This document shows, piece after piece, positions 23,285-33,210 of a stretch of DNA of 64,000 bases. Each line of letters opens with the position of its first letter. The stretch's first letter is position 1. The notes below the pieces were generated by a model that saw only the letters and a program-made list of their open reading frames with translations, did no database searches and was not told the DNA's origin. This stretch comes from Molossus alvarezi (taxonomy: Eukaryota; Chordata; Mammalia; Chiroptera; Molossidae). The translations under genes were made by a program, and so were the position numbers. The stretch lies in the NCBI GenBank assembly GCA_037176705.1, contig CM073887.1, positions 43,400,001-43,464,000 of the forward strand. Reading direction: 5' to 3'.

Positions 23285-23490
23285 GCCCGGCCAGTGTAGC
23301 TCAATGGTTGAGTGTGGATCCATGCAACAAAAGGTCGCTGGTTCAATTTCCAGTCAGGGCACATGCCCAGGTTGCAGGCTTGATCCCCAATAGGGGGTGT
23401 GCAGAAAGCAACCGATCCATGTTCTCTTTTATCAATGTTTCTATCTCTCTCTCTCTCTCCCTTCTTTTCTCTCTAAAAAAATCAATAAAT
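23285..23490 (+). mobile_element. Ves-type SINE, family B, second of triple
   Basis: Head GCCCGGCCAGTGTAGCTCAA and end TAAAAAAATCAATAAAT. The left TSD ACAATAACT (23276-23284) finds its partner at 23750-23758, beyond the third SINE. Confidence 0.94.
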
Positions 23491-23503
23491 AAAAATATTT
23501 TTA

Positions 23504-23724
23504 GCCCTGGCCGGTTTGGTTCAGCGGTTAGAGCGTCGGCCTGCGGTCCTGAGAGACCCGGGTTCGGTTCCCGCTAAGGGCGCGTACTTCGGTTGCAGTT
23601 TGTCCCCGGCCCTGGTCGGTTGTGCGGGTGGCAGCCACTCGGTGTGTTCCTTTCACATCGATGTTTCTCTCTCTCTCTCTGTTCCTCTCTCTCCCTCCCA
23701 CTCTACCTGAACAAAAAAAAAAAA
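23504..23724 (+). mobile_element. Ves-type SINE, family A (young), third of triple
   Basis: CpG-rich, little-diverged copy: GCCCTGGCCGGTTTGGTTCA...GGGTTCGGTTCCCGCTAAGG. TSD AAAAATATTTTTA at 23491-23503 and 23725-23737, placing the insertion inside the tail of the previous SINE. Confidence 0.96.
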
Positions 23725-24466
23725 AAAAATATTTTTAAAAAAGAAAAATACAATAACTGAATTTTCACTAGAGGGGTTCAACAGCAGACTCAAATAGGCA
23801 GAAGAAAGAATCAGTGAACTCAAAAACTTTACATTTGAAATGATCAAGTCTGAGGAGCAAAGGGGGGGGGAGAATGAAGAAGAATGAAGAGAGTCTAAGA
23901 GACTTGTAGGACAAATAAGCATAACAATATAAGCATTACAGGCGTCACAGAAAGAGAAGAAAGGAGCAGAGAGAATATTTGAAGAAATGATGACTGAAAA
24001 CTTATCAAATTTGATTAAATATATGGATATCAATCCAAGAAGCTTAACAAACTTCAAGTACAATAAACCCAAAGAAACTCACACCAAGACACATTATAAT
24101 CAAACTGTTGAAAGATTTTAAAAAGAAGAAGAATTTTGAAACAGTAAGAGAAAAGTGACTCATCACATACATGAAGTCTCCAATAGGACTATCAGTACAT
24201 TTCTCAGCAGGAACCTTGCAGGACAGAAGACAATGGGATTATATATTTAAAATCATGAAATTTAAAAACTGCCAACCAAGAATTCTATACCCAGCAAAGA
24301 TGTTCTTCAAAAATGAGGAAGAAATTAAGATATTCCCAGACAAAGAAAAGCTGAAAGAGTTCATTGCCACCACACCTGTCCTACAAGAAATTCTAACAGG
24401 AGTCCTTCAAGTTGAAATCTAAGGACACTTGAGAGTAACCTGAATCATATGAAAATATAAGGTTCT

Positions 24467-24727
24467 GCCCTTGACTGTTTGGCTCAGTGGTTAGAGCGTC
24501 GGCCTGCGGTCCGGAGAGACCTGGGTTCGGTTCCCGCTAAGGGCACATACCTCGGTTGCAGTTTGTCCCCGGCCCTGGTCGGTCGTGCGGGTGGCAGCCA
24601 CTCGATGTGTTCCTTTCACGTCGATGTTTCTCTCTCTCTCTCTCTGTTCCTCTCTCTCCCTCCCACTCTACCTGAACAAAAAATGGAAAAATGTCCTCAG
24701 GTGAGGATAAAAAAAAAAAGAAAAAAA
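24467..24727 (+). mobile_element. Ves-type SINE, family A, with TSD
   Basis: Head GCCCTTGACTGTTTGGCTCA. TSD GAAAATATAAGGTTCT (24451-24466) against GAAAATACAAGGTTCT (24728-24743), one mismatch. Inserted just after the L1 ORF1 end. Confidence 0.96.
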
Positions 24728-25668
24728 GAAAATACAAGGTTCTTTGTAAAGGTAAACACACAAATATAAATAAATAGTATTGTAACTTTGTTTATGACTC
24801 CAGTTTTTATTTTCTACTGTATTTAGAAGACAAATGGATTAAATATATTAATCTCTGCTAATTAATTTACAATATATAAGTATGTAAATTATGACATTTT
24901 TAATATAGAGTGGGGGAAGCAGAGCTGTAAAGAAGTAGTTTTTGTATGTTGTTGAAATTAAGGTGGTATCAATTCAAGGTAGAGTGTCATGACTTTAGAA
25001 TGGTATATCTAATTCCCATCATAATCACAAACAAAATATGTGTAGAATACACAAAGAGGAAATGAGAAGAGAATTACAATGTGTCACAACACAGAGTCAG
25101 CTGAACACAGAGAAAATAGTATTGGAGGAAATGAGGGGCAAAAAAGCTATAAGCATTCAGAAAATAAATAAAATGGCAAAGTAAGTGCCTCCATATCAAT
25201 AATTACTTTAAATGTAAGTGGATTAAACTCGATCAAAAGACATACAATGGCATAATGCACAAAAACAAAACAAAAATCAGGATCCAACTATATGTTGTGA
25301 AGAGAGGCACTTTAGATCTAAACATGATAAGTTGAAAGTGAAAGAATGGAAAAGATTTTCTATGCAAGTAGTAACAAAAAGAGAGCAGGGGTGCTATGCT
25401 AATAACAAACAAAATAGATTTTAAGTCTAAAATTATTACAAAGGATAAAGAAGGACACTATATAATAAGAAAGGGTCCATGCACCAAGGAGATATAACAA
25501 TTATAAACATATATGCACCAAATATCAGAGCTCCAAAATAGATGAAGCAAACACTGACAAAATTGAAGGGAGAAATAGACAGCTCTACAATAATAGTAAG
25601 AGACTTCAATATCCCAATGTCAATAATGGGTAGAATACCCAGACAGAAGATTAATAAAGAAACAGAGG

Positions 25669-25894
25669 CCCAGCCAGTGTGGCTCAGTGGTTAAGCATCG
25701 ACCCATGCACCAAGAGATCACCAGCTCGATTCCCAGTCAGGGCACATGCCCAGGTTGTGGGCCCAATCCCCAGTGGGGGACGTGTAGAAGACAGCGAATT
25801 GATGTTCTCTCTCTCATCAATGGTTCTCTCTCTCACTCTCCCTTCCTTCTCTAAAATGAATAAAGAAAAAATATTTTTTAAAAAAGAAAGGAAG
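25669..25894 (+). mobile_element. Ves-type SINE, family B, with TSD
   Basis: Head CCCAGCCAGTGTGGCTCAGT. TSD AAAGAAACAGAGG at 25656-25668 and 25895-25907. It splits the L1 endonuclease region. Confidence 0.96.
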
Positions 25895-26079
25895 AAAGAA
25901 ACAGAGGACTTGAATAACACTATAGACCAATTGGATCTAACAGACACACAGAATACATATTTTTTTTCAAGTGCTTATGGAACATTCTCTGGGAAACCAT
26001 ATGTTAGATCACAAAACAAGTTTTAATAAATTTTTTAAAAACAAATCATACAAAGTATTTTTTCCAATCACAATGGAAT

Positions 26080-26142
26080 GAAACTAGAATTCAACAGAAG
26101 GAAACTAGAATTCAACAGAAGGAAACTATAATTCAACAGAAG
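26080..26142. repeat. 21-bp triplication inside L1
   Basis: Three head-to-tail copies of GAAACTAGAATTCAACAGAAG (two identical, the third with one change) within the L1 ORF2 sequence. Active L1 consensus carries this segment once, so it expanded after insertion. Confidence 0.85.
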
Positions 26143-26175
26143 GAAAATTAGAAAATTCACAAATATGTGGAAATT

Positions 26176-26279
26176 TTATTTATTTATTTATTTTGGTACG
26201 TGCCCCTAGCAGGAACCAAACCCAGGACTCTCTGGTCCACAGGCTAATGCTCCAACCGCTGAGCCATATTGGCCAGGGA
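26176..26279 (-). mobile_element. tRNA-half-only SINE copy with 17-bp TSD
   Basis: Read on the minus strand it has the complete tRNA-like head of family A (CCCTGGCCAATATGGCTCAG through GGGTTTGGTTCCTGCTAGGG and GCACGTACC). It then passes directly into an AAAATAAATAAATAAAT tail, without the CGATGTTTCTCTCTC body. TSD ACAAATATGTGGAAATT (26159-26175) against ACAAATATATGGAAATT (26280-26296). Confidence 0.9.
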
Positions 26280-26375
26280 ACAAATATATGGAAATTAACC
26301 AACACAATCTCAAACAACCAATGAGTCAAAGAAAAAAGTCACAAGGGATTAGGAAATAATGAGACAAACAAAAAC

Positions 26376-27090
26376 TGTAATGCAACAAATCATCAAACAA
26401 CAAGTGCTGGCGAGGGTGTGGAGAAAAGGGAACTCTAGGACACTACTGGTGGGAATGCAGACTGGTGCAGCCACTAAGGAAAACAGTATAGTGATTCCTC
26501 AAAACATTTAAAATTGAGCTGCCATTTGACCCAGTGATCCCACTTCTAGGAATATATCCTAAGAAGCCTGAAACACCAATCAGAAAGAATATGTTAGTAG
26601 CAGCACTATTTACAATCGCTAAGATCTGGAACAGCCCAAGTGTCCATCAATAGATGAGTGGATAAAAAGGCTGTAGTACATGTACTCAGTGGAACACTAT
26701 GCAGCTATAAGAAAGAAAGAAAAGTCTCTTATCCTTTGAGACGACATGGAGGGACCTTAAGAGTATCATGCTAAGCAAAACAAGCCAATCAGAGAAAGAC
26801 AGATACCATATGATCTCACTTATTTGTCGAATATAAAGAACAAGGTGGGCTGATAAACGAAATAGACCCAGAGACATAGAAAGGAGTATGGTTCAGACTG
26901 ACAAACCTCAGAGGAGGGGGCAGGGGGTATGGATGAGATGAACCGAAGGACTTTTATGCATGTATGCATAACCAACGGACATAGACAATAATGCTGGGGG
27001 GTGGCAGCGGGATGGGGAGGAGGGTGTCTAGGGGGAAAAAAGGAAAAATATCTGTTACAAAAAATAAATTAATAAAAATTGGAAAAAAAA
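26376..27090 (+). mobile_element. Younger L1 3' end nested in old L1
   Basis: Starts mid-ORF2 (CAACAAGTGCTGGCGAGGGT), runs through the ORF2 C-terminal region and the 3' UTR, and ends in GGAAAAAAAAAAAC. The host L1 resumes afterwards (ATGCACCAAACCTTATCAGATG). AAACAAAAAC occurs at both junctions (26366-26375, 27091-27100) and is a likely TSD. 5'-truncated and non-coding. Confidence 0.85.
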
Positions 27091-27195
27091 AAACAAAAAC
27101 AATGCACCAAACCTTATCAGATGCAATGAAAGAAAGCAGTATTAAGAGGGGAAAAGTATACCTGCAAAAGCCTACATTAAAAAAGAGAAAGGTCG

Positions 27196-27351
27196 CGCCC
27201 TGGCCGGTTTGGCTCAGCGGTTAGAGCGTCGGCCTGTGGTCCAGAGAGACCCAGGTTCAGTTCCCGCTAAGGGCATGTACCTTGGAGTTTCTCCCCGGCC
27301 CTGGTTGGGTCGTGTGGGTGACAACCACTTGATGTGTCCCTTTCACGTCGA

Positions 27352-27391
<40 letters not shown>

Positions 27392-27472
27392 CCTCCCACT
27401 CTATCTGAACAAAATATGGAAAAGTGTCTTCAGGTGAGGATAAAAAATAAATAAATAAATAAATAAATAAAT
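27196..27472 (+). mobile_element. Ves-type SINE, family A (young), with TSD
   Basis: Head GCCCTGGCCGGTTTGGCTCA, a long (CT)n, the end GAACAAAATATGG, and an expanded (AAAT)n tail at 27447-27475. TSD AAAAGAGAAAGGTC at 27182-27195 and 27473-27486. Confidence 0.96.
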
Positions 27473-28249
27473 AAAAGAGAAAGGTCTCAAATCAACAATC
27501 TAACTTAAAGAACTAGAAGAAAAGAACATACTAAACCCAAAGCTCCAAAGAATGGAGCATAAATAAATAAAATAGAGAATAGAAAAACAATAGAACATCA
27601 ACAAAACCAAGAGTTGGTTCTTATTAAAGATCAACAAGTTGGCAAGCCTTTAACTAGATTAACTAATAAAAAAAAAAGGAGAAGATTCAGGTAACTAAAA
27701 TCAGAAATGAAAGAGGAAACACTACTACCAATTTCACACAAATAAAAGGCATATTGTATACATAAGCACTCTTATGAACAATTGCATGCCAACAAACTGG
27801 ATAACCTAGATGAAATGGACAAATTCCTTGAAACACACAACCTAATAAAACTGAATCTGGAAGAAATGCAAAATTTGAATAGAGCTATAACTAGTAAAGG
27901 GATTGAATCAGTAGCCATAAATCTCTCAACAACAACAAAAAAGCCCAGAACCTGATGGCTTCACAGATGAATTATACCAAATATATAAAGAACAATTAAC
28001 ACCAGTCTTTCTCAAATTCTTCTAAAGACTGAAAGGACGGGAACACTTCCGAACGTATTCTGTGAAGCCAGCATTATCCTGATACCAAAACCAAAGACTC
28101 AAGGAAAACTATAGACCAATATCCTTTGTGAATATTGATACAACCCCCCCCCCAAAAAAATACAAGAAAACTGAATTCAACAGCATATAGAAAGAATTCT
28201 ATACCATGACCAAGTGGGATTTATAGATATGTCATTGATAGACACTTTG

Positions 28250-28525
28250 GTTAACAGTTTCACCCTAGCCCAGCCTTTGAGTCATCCCAGCCCTGATGCC
28301 AGACAATTTGGTGAAGAAGCTTCTGGATGGTTCCAGCTCCTGACCATTCAAGTTTCTTCCAGTCATTCATGTCTTTCCAGCTGAGACACCACCTGACATC
28401 ATGAAGCAGACGTCCTCACTGCACACTATCCAAATTTCTGACCCATAAAGTCACCAAGCATAACAGTTGTTTGCACTACTAAGCTTGAGTCGTTTATTAC
28501 ACAGCAATAGATAACTGGAGCACAT
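28250..28525 (+). mobile_element. Probable MaLR/MLT1-type LTR fragment
   Basis: Ends with TTTATTACACAGCAATAGATAACTGGA, the characteristic 3' end of MLT-class solo LTRs, and has the GCTGAGACACCACCTGACATC middle. It is a fossil LTR only; I see no internal retroviral genes. Confidence 0.55.
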
Positions 28526-31180
28526 CCCTTCATTTCTGTCAGATACTAGCAGAAATACAGGGTGAATGGTTCAAGGACCAATTTAGACAGCTGGTCTAAG
28601 TGCATATGTTGAACAAGGGTCATGTTCACCAGTGAAGTCTTCACAGAGGGACTTCTAATACTGTTGAGACATCCCAATGTTCTGAATATAAATCCAGGAG
28701 CTGCTGAATGGAGTCTCTTCACGTGAGTTGCTGTAACATTATTTTAGGTTCTGGAGTGTCAAAGATGAGTGTGTATTAATCATGTGACTTACTGTCTGTA
28801 TGCTGATGCTTTGCCATCCTGGGCCTCCCTGACTCTGGAAGGACTGCCCCTCCCAAGGCTAGCCAGTTCCTACAGATAGTAAACAGCTCAACTGCTAGTG
28901 TGCTTTTCATACAAACCCAGAGCCTCGATCACCTCCTTTACGAAGTTCTCAAATTCTGGGCCGCCATCCCCCGGCCCTAATCAACCAAAGGCTAAGTACC
29001 TGACAACTAGGGATATCCTTATGCCCCGGTGCCCACCCAAATTACTCAGATTTAGCTAATTTTAAGCCTGCTTTCCCTTCCTCGCCATTCCTTCTGAGGA
29101 AACTAGAGAAGGCTCTTGCTCATGGTTCCCCCTCTCCCAGAGCTTCTCCATGTGGCCCCCATAGCAAGATAAGCTCCTCTCAGGAGCTGTGAATAACTAG
29201 CATTCAGGAGCAGTCTCCTCCTGATATATTGGCCTCACTATACCTCAGATTTTCTATTAATATACTATATTTGGAAACAGAATGATACTCAGTTCCTGCC
29301 CCAAGTAAACTTACTATTTGCTGGGGAGGGGAACCTTAAAATGGTAGGACTGGTAACATTCTGTTCCATGATCTGAGCACAACCTCTGCGGGTGTGCTCA
29401 CGCAGTGAGGTCTCAGCCAGCGCTCACCATGTCTGCTGCATGGTGTGCTTCAATTACAAAAAACAACACATAAAATAATGGTAGTTTGGAATTCATCCAT
29501 TAAGGCAACCTCATATGCTGAACAAATAAGTACCCTCCGCTTCTCACAGCAGAGTTGTTGGCTGATGACAGAGTTCTCCGTGATGAGATCTCTATCTGTG
29601 CTGCTTCATAACGTCGGTCATTAGCCTGACACTACCCAGAAATCAGATGTGTATAGGTAGCCTGAGAAAAGACTTATTTTTCATTTTGTATTACTTATAA
29701 GCATTTTTCTAGTAAGTTTCCCTTCTTCTTCTTAGGCGTTTAGAAAGACGAGGCAATAGGATAAAGAGATAGAAACATCCTCTGAACCCACTGTTAGTCT
29801 TTCCTGTAATTGGTTGTTTTCTACCTAAATTTGAAAATTCAGCTTCTGACCAACTACATAAAGATCATTTCAGTGCTGTAATCCTTCCTTCTTACAGAAG
29901 GAAAACTGATCATTGTGCAGAGTGGAGTGGGAGAAAATAAATGTAGACAAGGTTTGTCCTTGACATGGAATTCTCCCAGCCCTCAGTGCTCGGCAGAAGC
30001 ACATACACACCCCAGAGTGAGCAGTAGCTTATCTCGGCGCTGCCCTGAGAAAGTACGCACACAGGCAAGCCTTCACCTCCTTGGTCCCACCAGGCTATCC
30101 ACCTGTGCACGGGGCAAGTGACTTGCTCAAATGTGCACCCACACTTGTGGCAGATGGGACTGGACTCATGTCTCTGCTCCAAGTCCACGTTCTTCCCAGC
30201 ATTCATTAGGAGATGTGATTAATCATAAACAAGTGAGCATTTATAGAGGGGAGTTCTGTAGTAACCAGGACAGCTGATCTGGGGGACCCCAAGATGATTT
30301 GGGTTTCTGTACCCCAGGGTTTTGATACTATTAAGTCCCTCTTACAAAAAGGTTTGGATATTGTCAGGGGGCCTACATTCCCCACAATCCAGAGCAATGT
30401 CATCTGAAAATCCGATTGCTTTCCCCCTAGTCCCCAACAGAAAAACTGTTAAACCTAAGATGCTGTGAAACTCTGTCCAGGTGTCCTTGGTCTTGCATGC
30501 TTCCAGTCCATGCAGGTAAGCCTATAGGTACATCTTAAACCCATGCTGTGTGGCTCAATTCCCCCAAGTTATTCAAAATTTGGGACCTTGATGAATTTCT
30601 CCTGAATGACTATGGAGATTTCTGTGAGTTAAAAGAGTGGATTCTGAGGGCAGAGGCTGCGTAGAGGCTCTGATGAGCCAGAGAATGACCTTTACAAAGA
30701 CTGTCAGTAAAGTATGGATAAGTTAATGTGAGCAAAGAAGATGCTGGTGATACTTTCCACCTCCAGCCTGCAGTGAGGGACAAAAAGTACCAGCAAAACA
30801 CATACACAAAACCCTTGCAAAGATGAGGACCATGAGGTGTGTCTCTGCCAGCCCACTGTAGCAACACCGAACTTGTTCTGGGCCAGAGCTCTGGTGCCCT
30901 AGCATCACCAAAATTCTTCAGTTTGTGAGAACAAGGAAAGCTGCCCCAGGGAAAGTTCTGGAGGTCTGACTGTCAATTTTATTTCAATTTTCATCCATTC
31001 ATTATTTTATAACATTTCACGGTTCTTTAAATATATGAGGTGCTTTCACAAATACTATATCAGTAATCTTATATTATCCTCATTAACAAATGAAGAAGCT
31101 TAGGCTGACATCAGGTAAATGTAACTTGTACTCAGCATTTCTGACGTCAAGTTCTGTGTTCCTGGAAACTAACTAGAGCA
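28526..31180. other. Intergenic, no gene recognised
   Basis: Mixed single-copy DNA upstream of SOX7. A weak MIR-like stretch lies near 31010-31150. None of the short open frames has recognisable domains. Confidence 0.5.
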
Positions 31181-31187
31181 AAAGAAA

Positions 31188-31312
31188 AAGATGGGGGAGA
31201 GAGGGAAAGGGAGGAGGGAGGGAGAGGGAAGGAAAGAGAGGGAGGAGGAAGAGGGAGAGGAGAGGAAAAGCAAGGAAGGAAGGAAGGAAGGAAAAAGAAA
31301 GAAACGGTTATT
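31188..31312. repeat. Polypurine (GGGA/GGAA)n tract
   Basis: About 125 bp almost entirely of G and A on the + strand, ending in GGAAGGAAGGAAGGAAA. The resulting open frame encodes only charged low-complexity sequence. Confidence 0.9.
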
Positions 31313-31379
31313 TAAGAGGAGCAGAAGAACACTTGAAGCAATACACACCGGAAAAGTAAGGCTCAGGTCTGTGTGCCAG

Positions 31380-32740
31380 ACAGGTCCGTTGCACGGGGCA
31401 CGCGCGATGTCCACTGTGCCCCAGAGTCGTCACACACAGACCCGTCGCTCCGACTCTGCTCTCTCTTGCCTGCGGGAATCCCATCGCATCCCGCTGCGGG
31501 TCCAAGCATCAGCATACGCCCGCACGGCAGCCCTTACGTCTAGACCGGTCTTGGTTCGGCTGTTTGCGATTCACTGCGCCCAGTTCCGACCGATGAGCCT
31601 CTGGACCAACAACTACCTGGCCGCGGTCCTGGCCGGAGCAGGCGTCAGGGATGCCTTGGAAGGCGCCAGCCTAGCCCACTCGCTCAGCCCTCCAAGCCCC
31701 GAGCTTTGAGGTCTCTTGGGCTCTGTGCAGAGCTCCGGAGGATTGAAGGTCGCAGTAACCAGAGAGGCGTCAGAGTCACATTTGACCCACATCCCTGAGC
31801 GCCGCCGGCACTAGGGCACGCTGACATAAAGTTGCCCAAGTGAATCAATGCATGGGTGCAAATTAATGAAGAAATGGAGGAATGGAACGAGCCAAAGAGC
31901 CCGGGTTTCCGCCTGCAGACAGCTCACACTATCGGGGCCGCGCCCGTGCTAACAATGTGGCTGCTAACGCCCGGGTCCTGGAAAACCCAGGTTGGAGCGC
32001 TCTCTCCGGACGAAATGCAAGAAAGTAAACGATTGGAAACAACTATCATGACACCTATTCTCTCTACCCCCGCCCCCGCTGTTTTCTCCACTTTTGCCTT
32101 TGGTCTATGGAATCCAACGTGACCGCTCTGTGCTGCCCGGGGCCCGCGTATCTTTCTAACCTGGTGCCTGGGCGCGGCCCCACTGCGTGCGCTTTCTGCT
32201 CAGAAACCGCGCTGGGAGGAAGCCAGAGGCTGGCGCCGGACTGGGGACGCCCGCGGCCGGCAAGGGGGCGCTGTCCCCTAGAGGCCTCTGACCCTATGAA
32301 GCATGGTCTCCGCCCTGAAGGGCGGTGGGGTTAGAAAGGGTCGAAGCCAAATTCTTCCTGGGGTCCTGGGTTGTAGCACAAGTGCTCCTTCTGGGATCCC
32401 CTCTCCACCCCCTACCGTCCCCATCCCCCAACGAGCTGCCCTTACCCGGACGGGCGCGGCCCTAGCTCCCCGCAGTTCCCAGAGCATTCTGGCCTGGGAT
32501 TTTTCTAAAGGAATTTCTGGCAGAGGTGTCCAACACGGGAAATGGCCTAGGCTTCCCGGGGTAGGGAAGCCCGCCTAGACTGTGGACACATTCTCTCTGC
32601 AAACCTGCCCCACCCCTCCCTGCTCGGCCCCAGGCGCCAGCCAGCCCACCGCTCCACCTCGGGTTCTCTGGCTGCAGAGCACCCACTTTCCAGCCGCTGC
32701 GCGCCGCACCTGGCGCCCTTGGCTGGTCAGCCTTGGCCGG
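31380..32740. promoter_or_regulatory. CpG-rich region 2-3 kb upstream of SOX7
   Basis: CpG dinucleotides are conspicuously more frequent here than in the flanks, in two lobes (about 31380-31830 and 31930-32740), with stretches such as GCACGCGCGATG and CCGCGGCCGGCAAGGGGGCG. It could be a distal promoter or enhancer of SOX7 or the start of a non-coding transcript. I see no coding gene. A CTCF-like core AGGGGGCGCT lies at 32263-32272. Confidence 0.45.
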
Positions 32741-33029
32741 TGAGAGCAGTGGGTGGAGCCCATGGGCCTAGGGTGTTGCTACGGGATCCTAGCTGGAAGG
32801 GATAGGAAAATTAGAAAATTACCAGGGGTTTTAGAAATTCAAATTGGGACTTTGAAAAGTTGCATTTCTCTGTCCATTTGGTGAGTTTTAGCCGTGGGCC
32901 TGCTCGGGAGAGCATTTTGCAAGGCGCCTGTGGACTCAACTAACTGCGGGCTGGGACATTGCAACCCAGACTTAGAACTTATAGGCTCTGTGTCTAGAGT
33001 TATCTCAACATCTGCCATCATATATAGAG

Positions 33030-33210
33030 TTTGAACTTCGCATATATTATCTCATCTAATCATCATAAGAGCCCTGTGGGATCACTCTTATCGTCCTCCT
33101 TTTAGGATTAGGAAAGGAGGGTCTATGCCGACTTGCCTCCAGTCACGCATTAACCCAAACACTGACACAGGCCCTAACTCCAGATCCCCAGTTCCCCCAA
33201 GACGACGCTA
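33030..33210. mobile_element. Probable MIR fragment
   Basis: The sequence TATATTATCTCATCTAATCA...AGAGCCCTGTGGGAT follows the recognisable layout of MIR elements. Diverged. Confidence 0.5.

Larger units (their letters stand above)
22500..28230 (+). mobile_element. Old L1, nearly full ORF1/ORF2 span, heavily interrupted
   Basis: A decayed L1 on the + strand. ORF1-like sequence runs through 22830-22990 and 23745-24420; its C-terminal end is legible as FSAGTLQDRRQWDYIFK and NCQPRILYPAK (24200-24310). The inter-ORF/ORF2 start lies around 25180-25260. The endonuclease region shows IYAPN...RDFNIPMS at 25510-25620 and continues after a SINE at 25908. The ORF2 segment around 27100-27200 and 27490-28225 includes the reverse-transcriptase entry region (AAAGCCCAGAACCTGATGGC). 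Stops and frameshifts are scattered throughout, so it is dead. It is broken by at least eight SINEs and by a younger L1 3' end. Confidence 0.88.

Noticed and set aside
23516..23710. Recurrent predicted peptides such as MAQRLERRPAVLRDPGSV at many places
   Set aside because: They are translations of the family A SINE body, repeated because the SINE is repeated.
24171..24422. 83-residue open frame (FSAGTLQDRRQW...) as a host gene
   Set aside because: It is the C-terminal part of a dead L1 ORF1; the upstream part is interrupted by stops and SINEs.
27196..27290. tRNA genes at SINE heads
   Set aside because: The heads have A- and B-box-like segments but no foldable acceptor stem with CCA-compatible end, and each is attached to a SINE body with a TSD.
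28250..28525. Endogenous retrovirus with genes
   Set aside because: Only LTR-like sequence of an old MaLR type is visible; no gag, pol or env similarity flanks it.
31191..31709. 172-residue open frame upstream of SOX7
   Set aside because: The first third is the polypurine tract; the rest is CpG-rich sequence with no homology. I prefer a regulatory reading.
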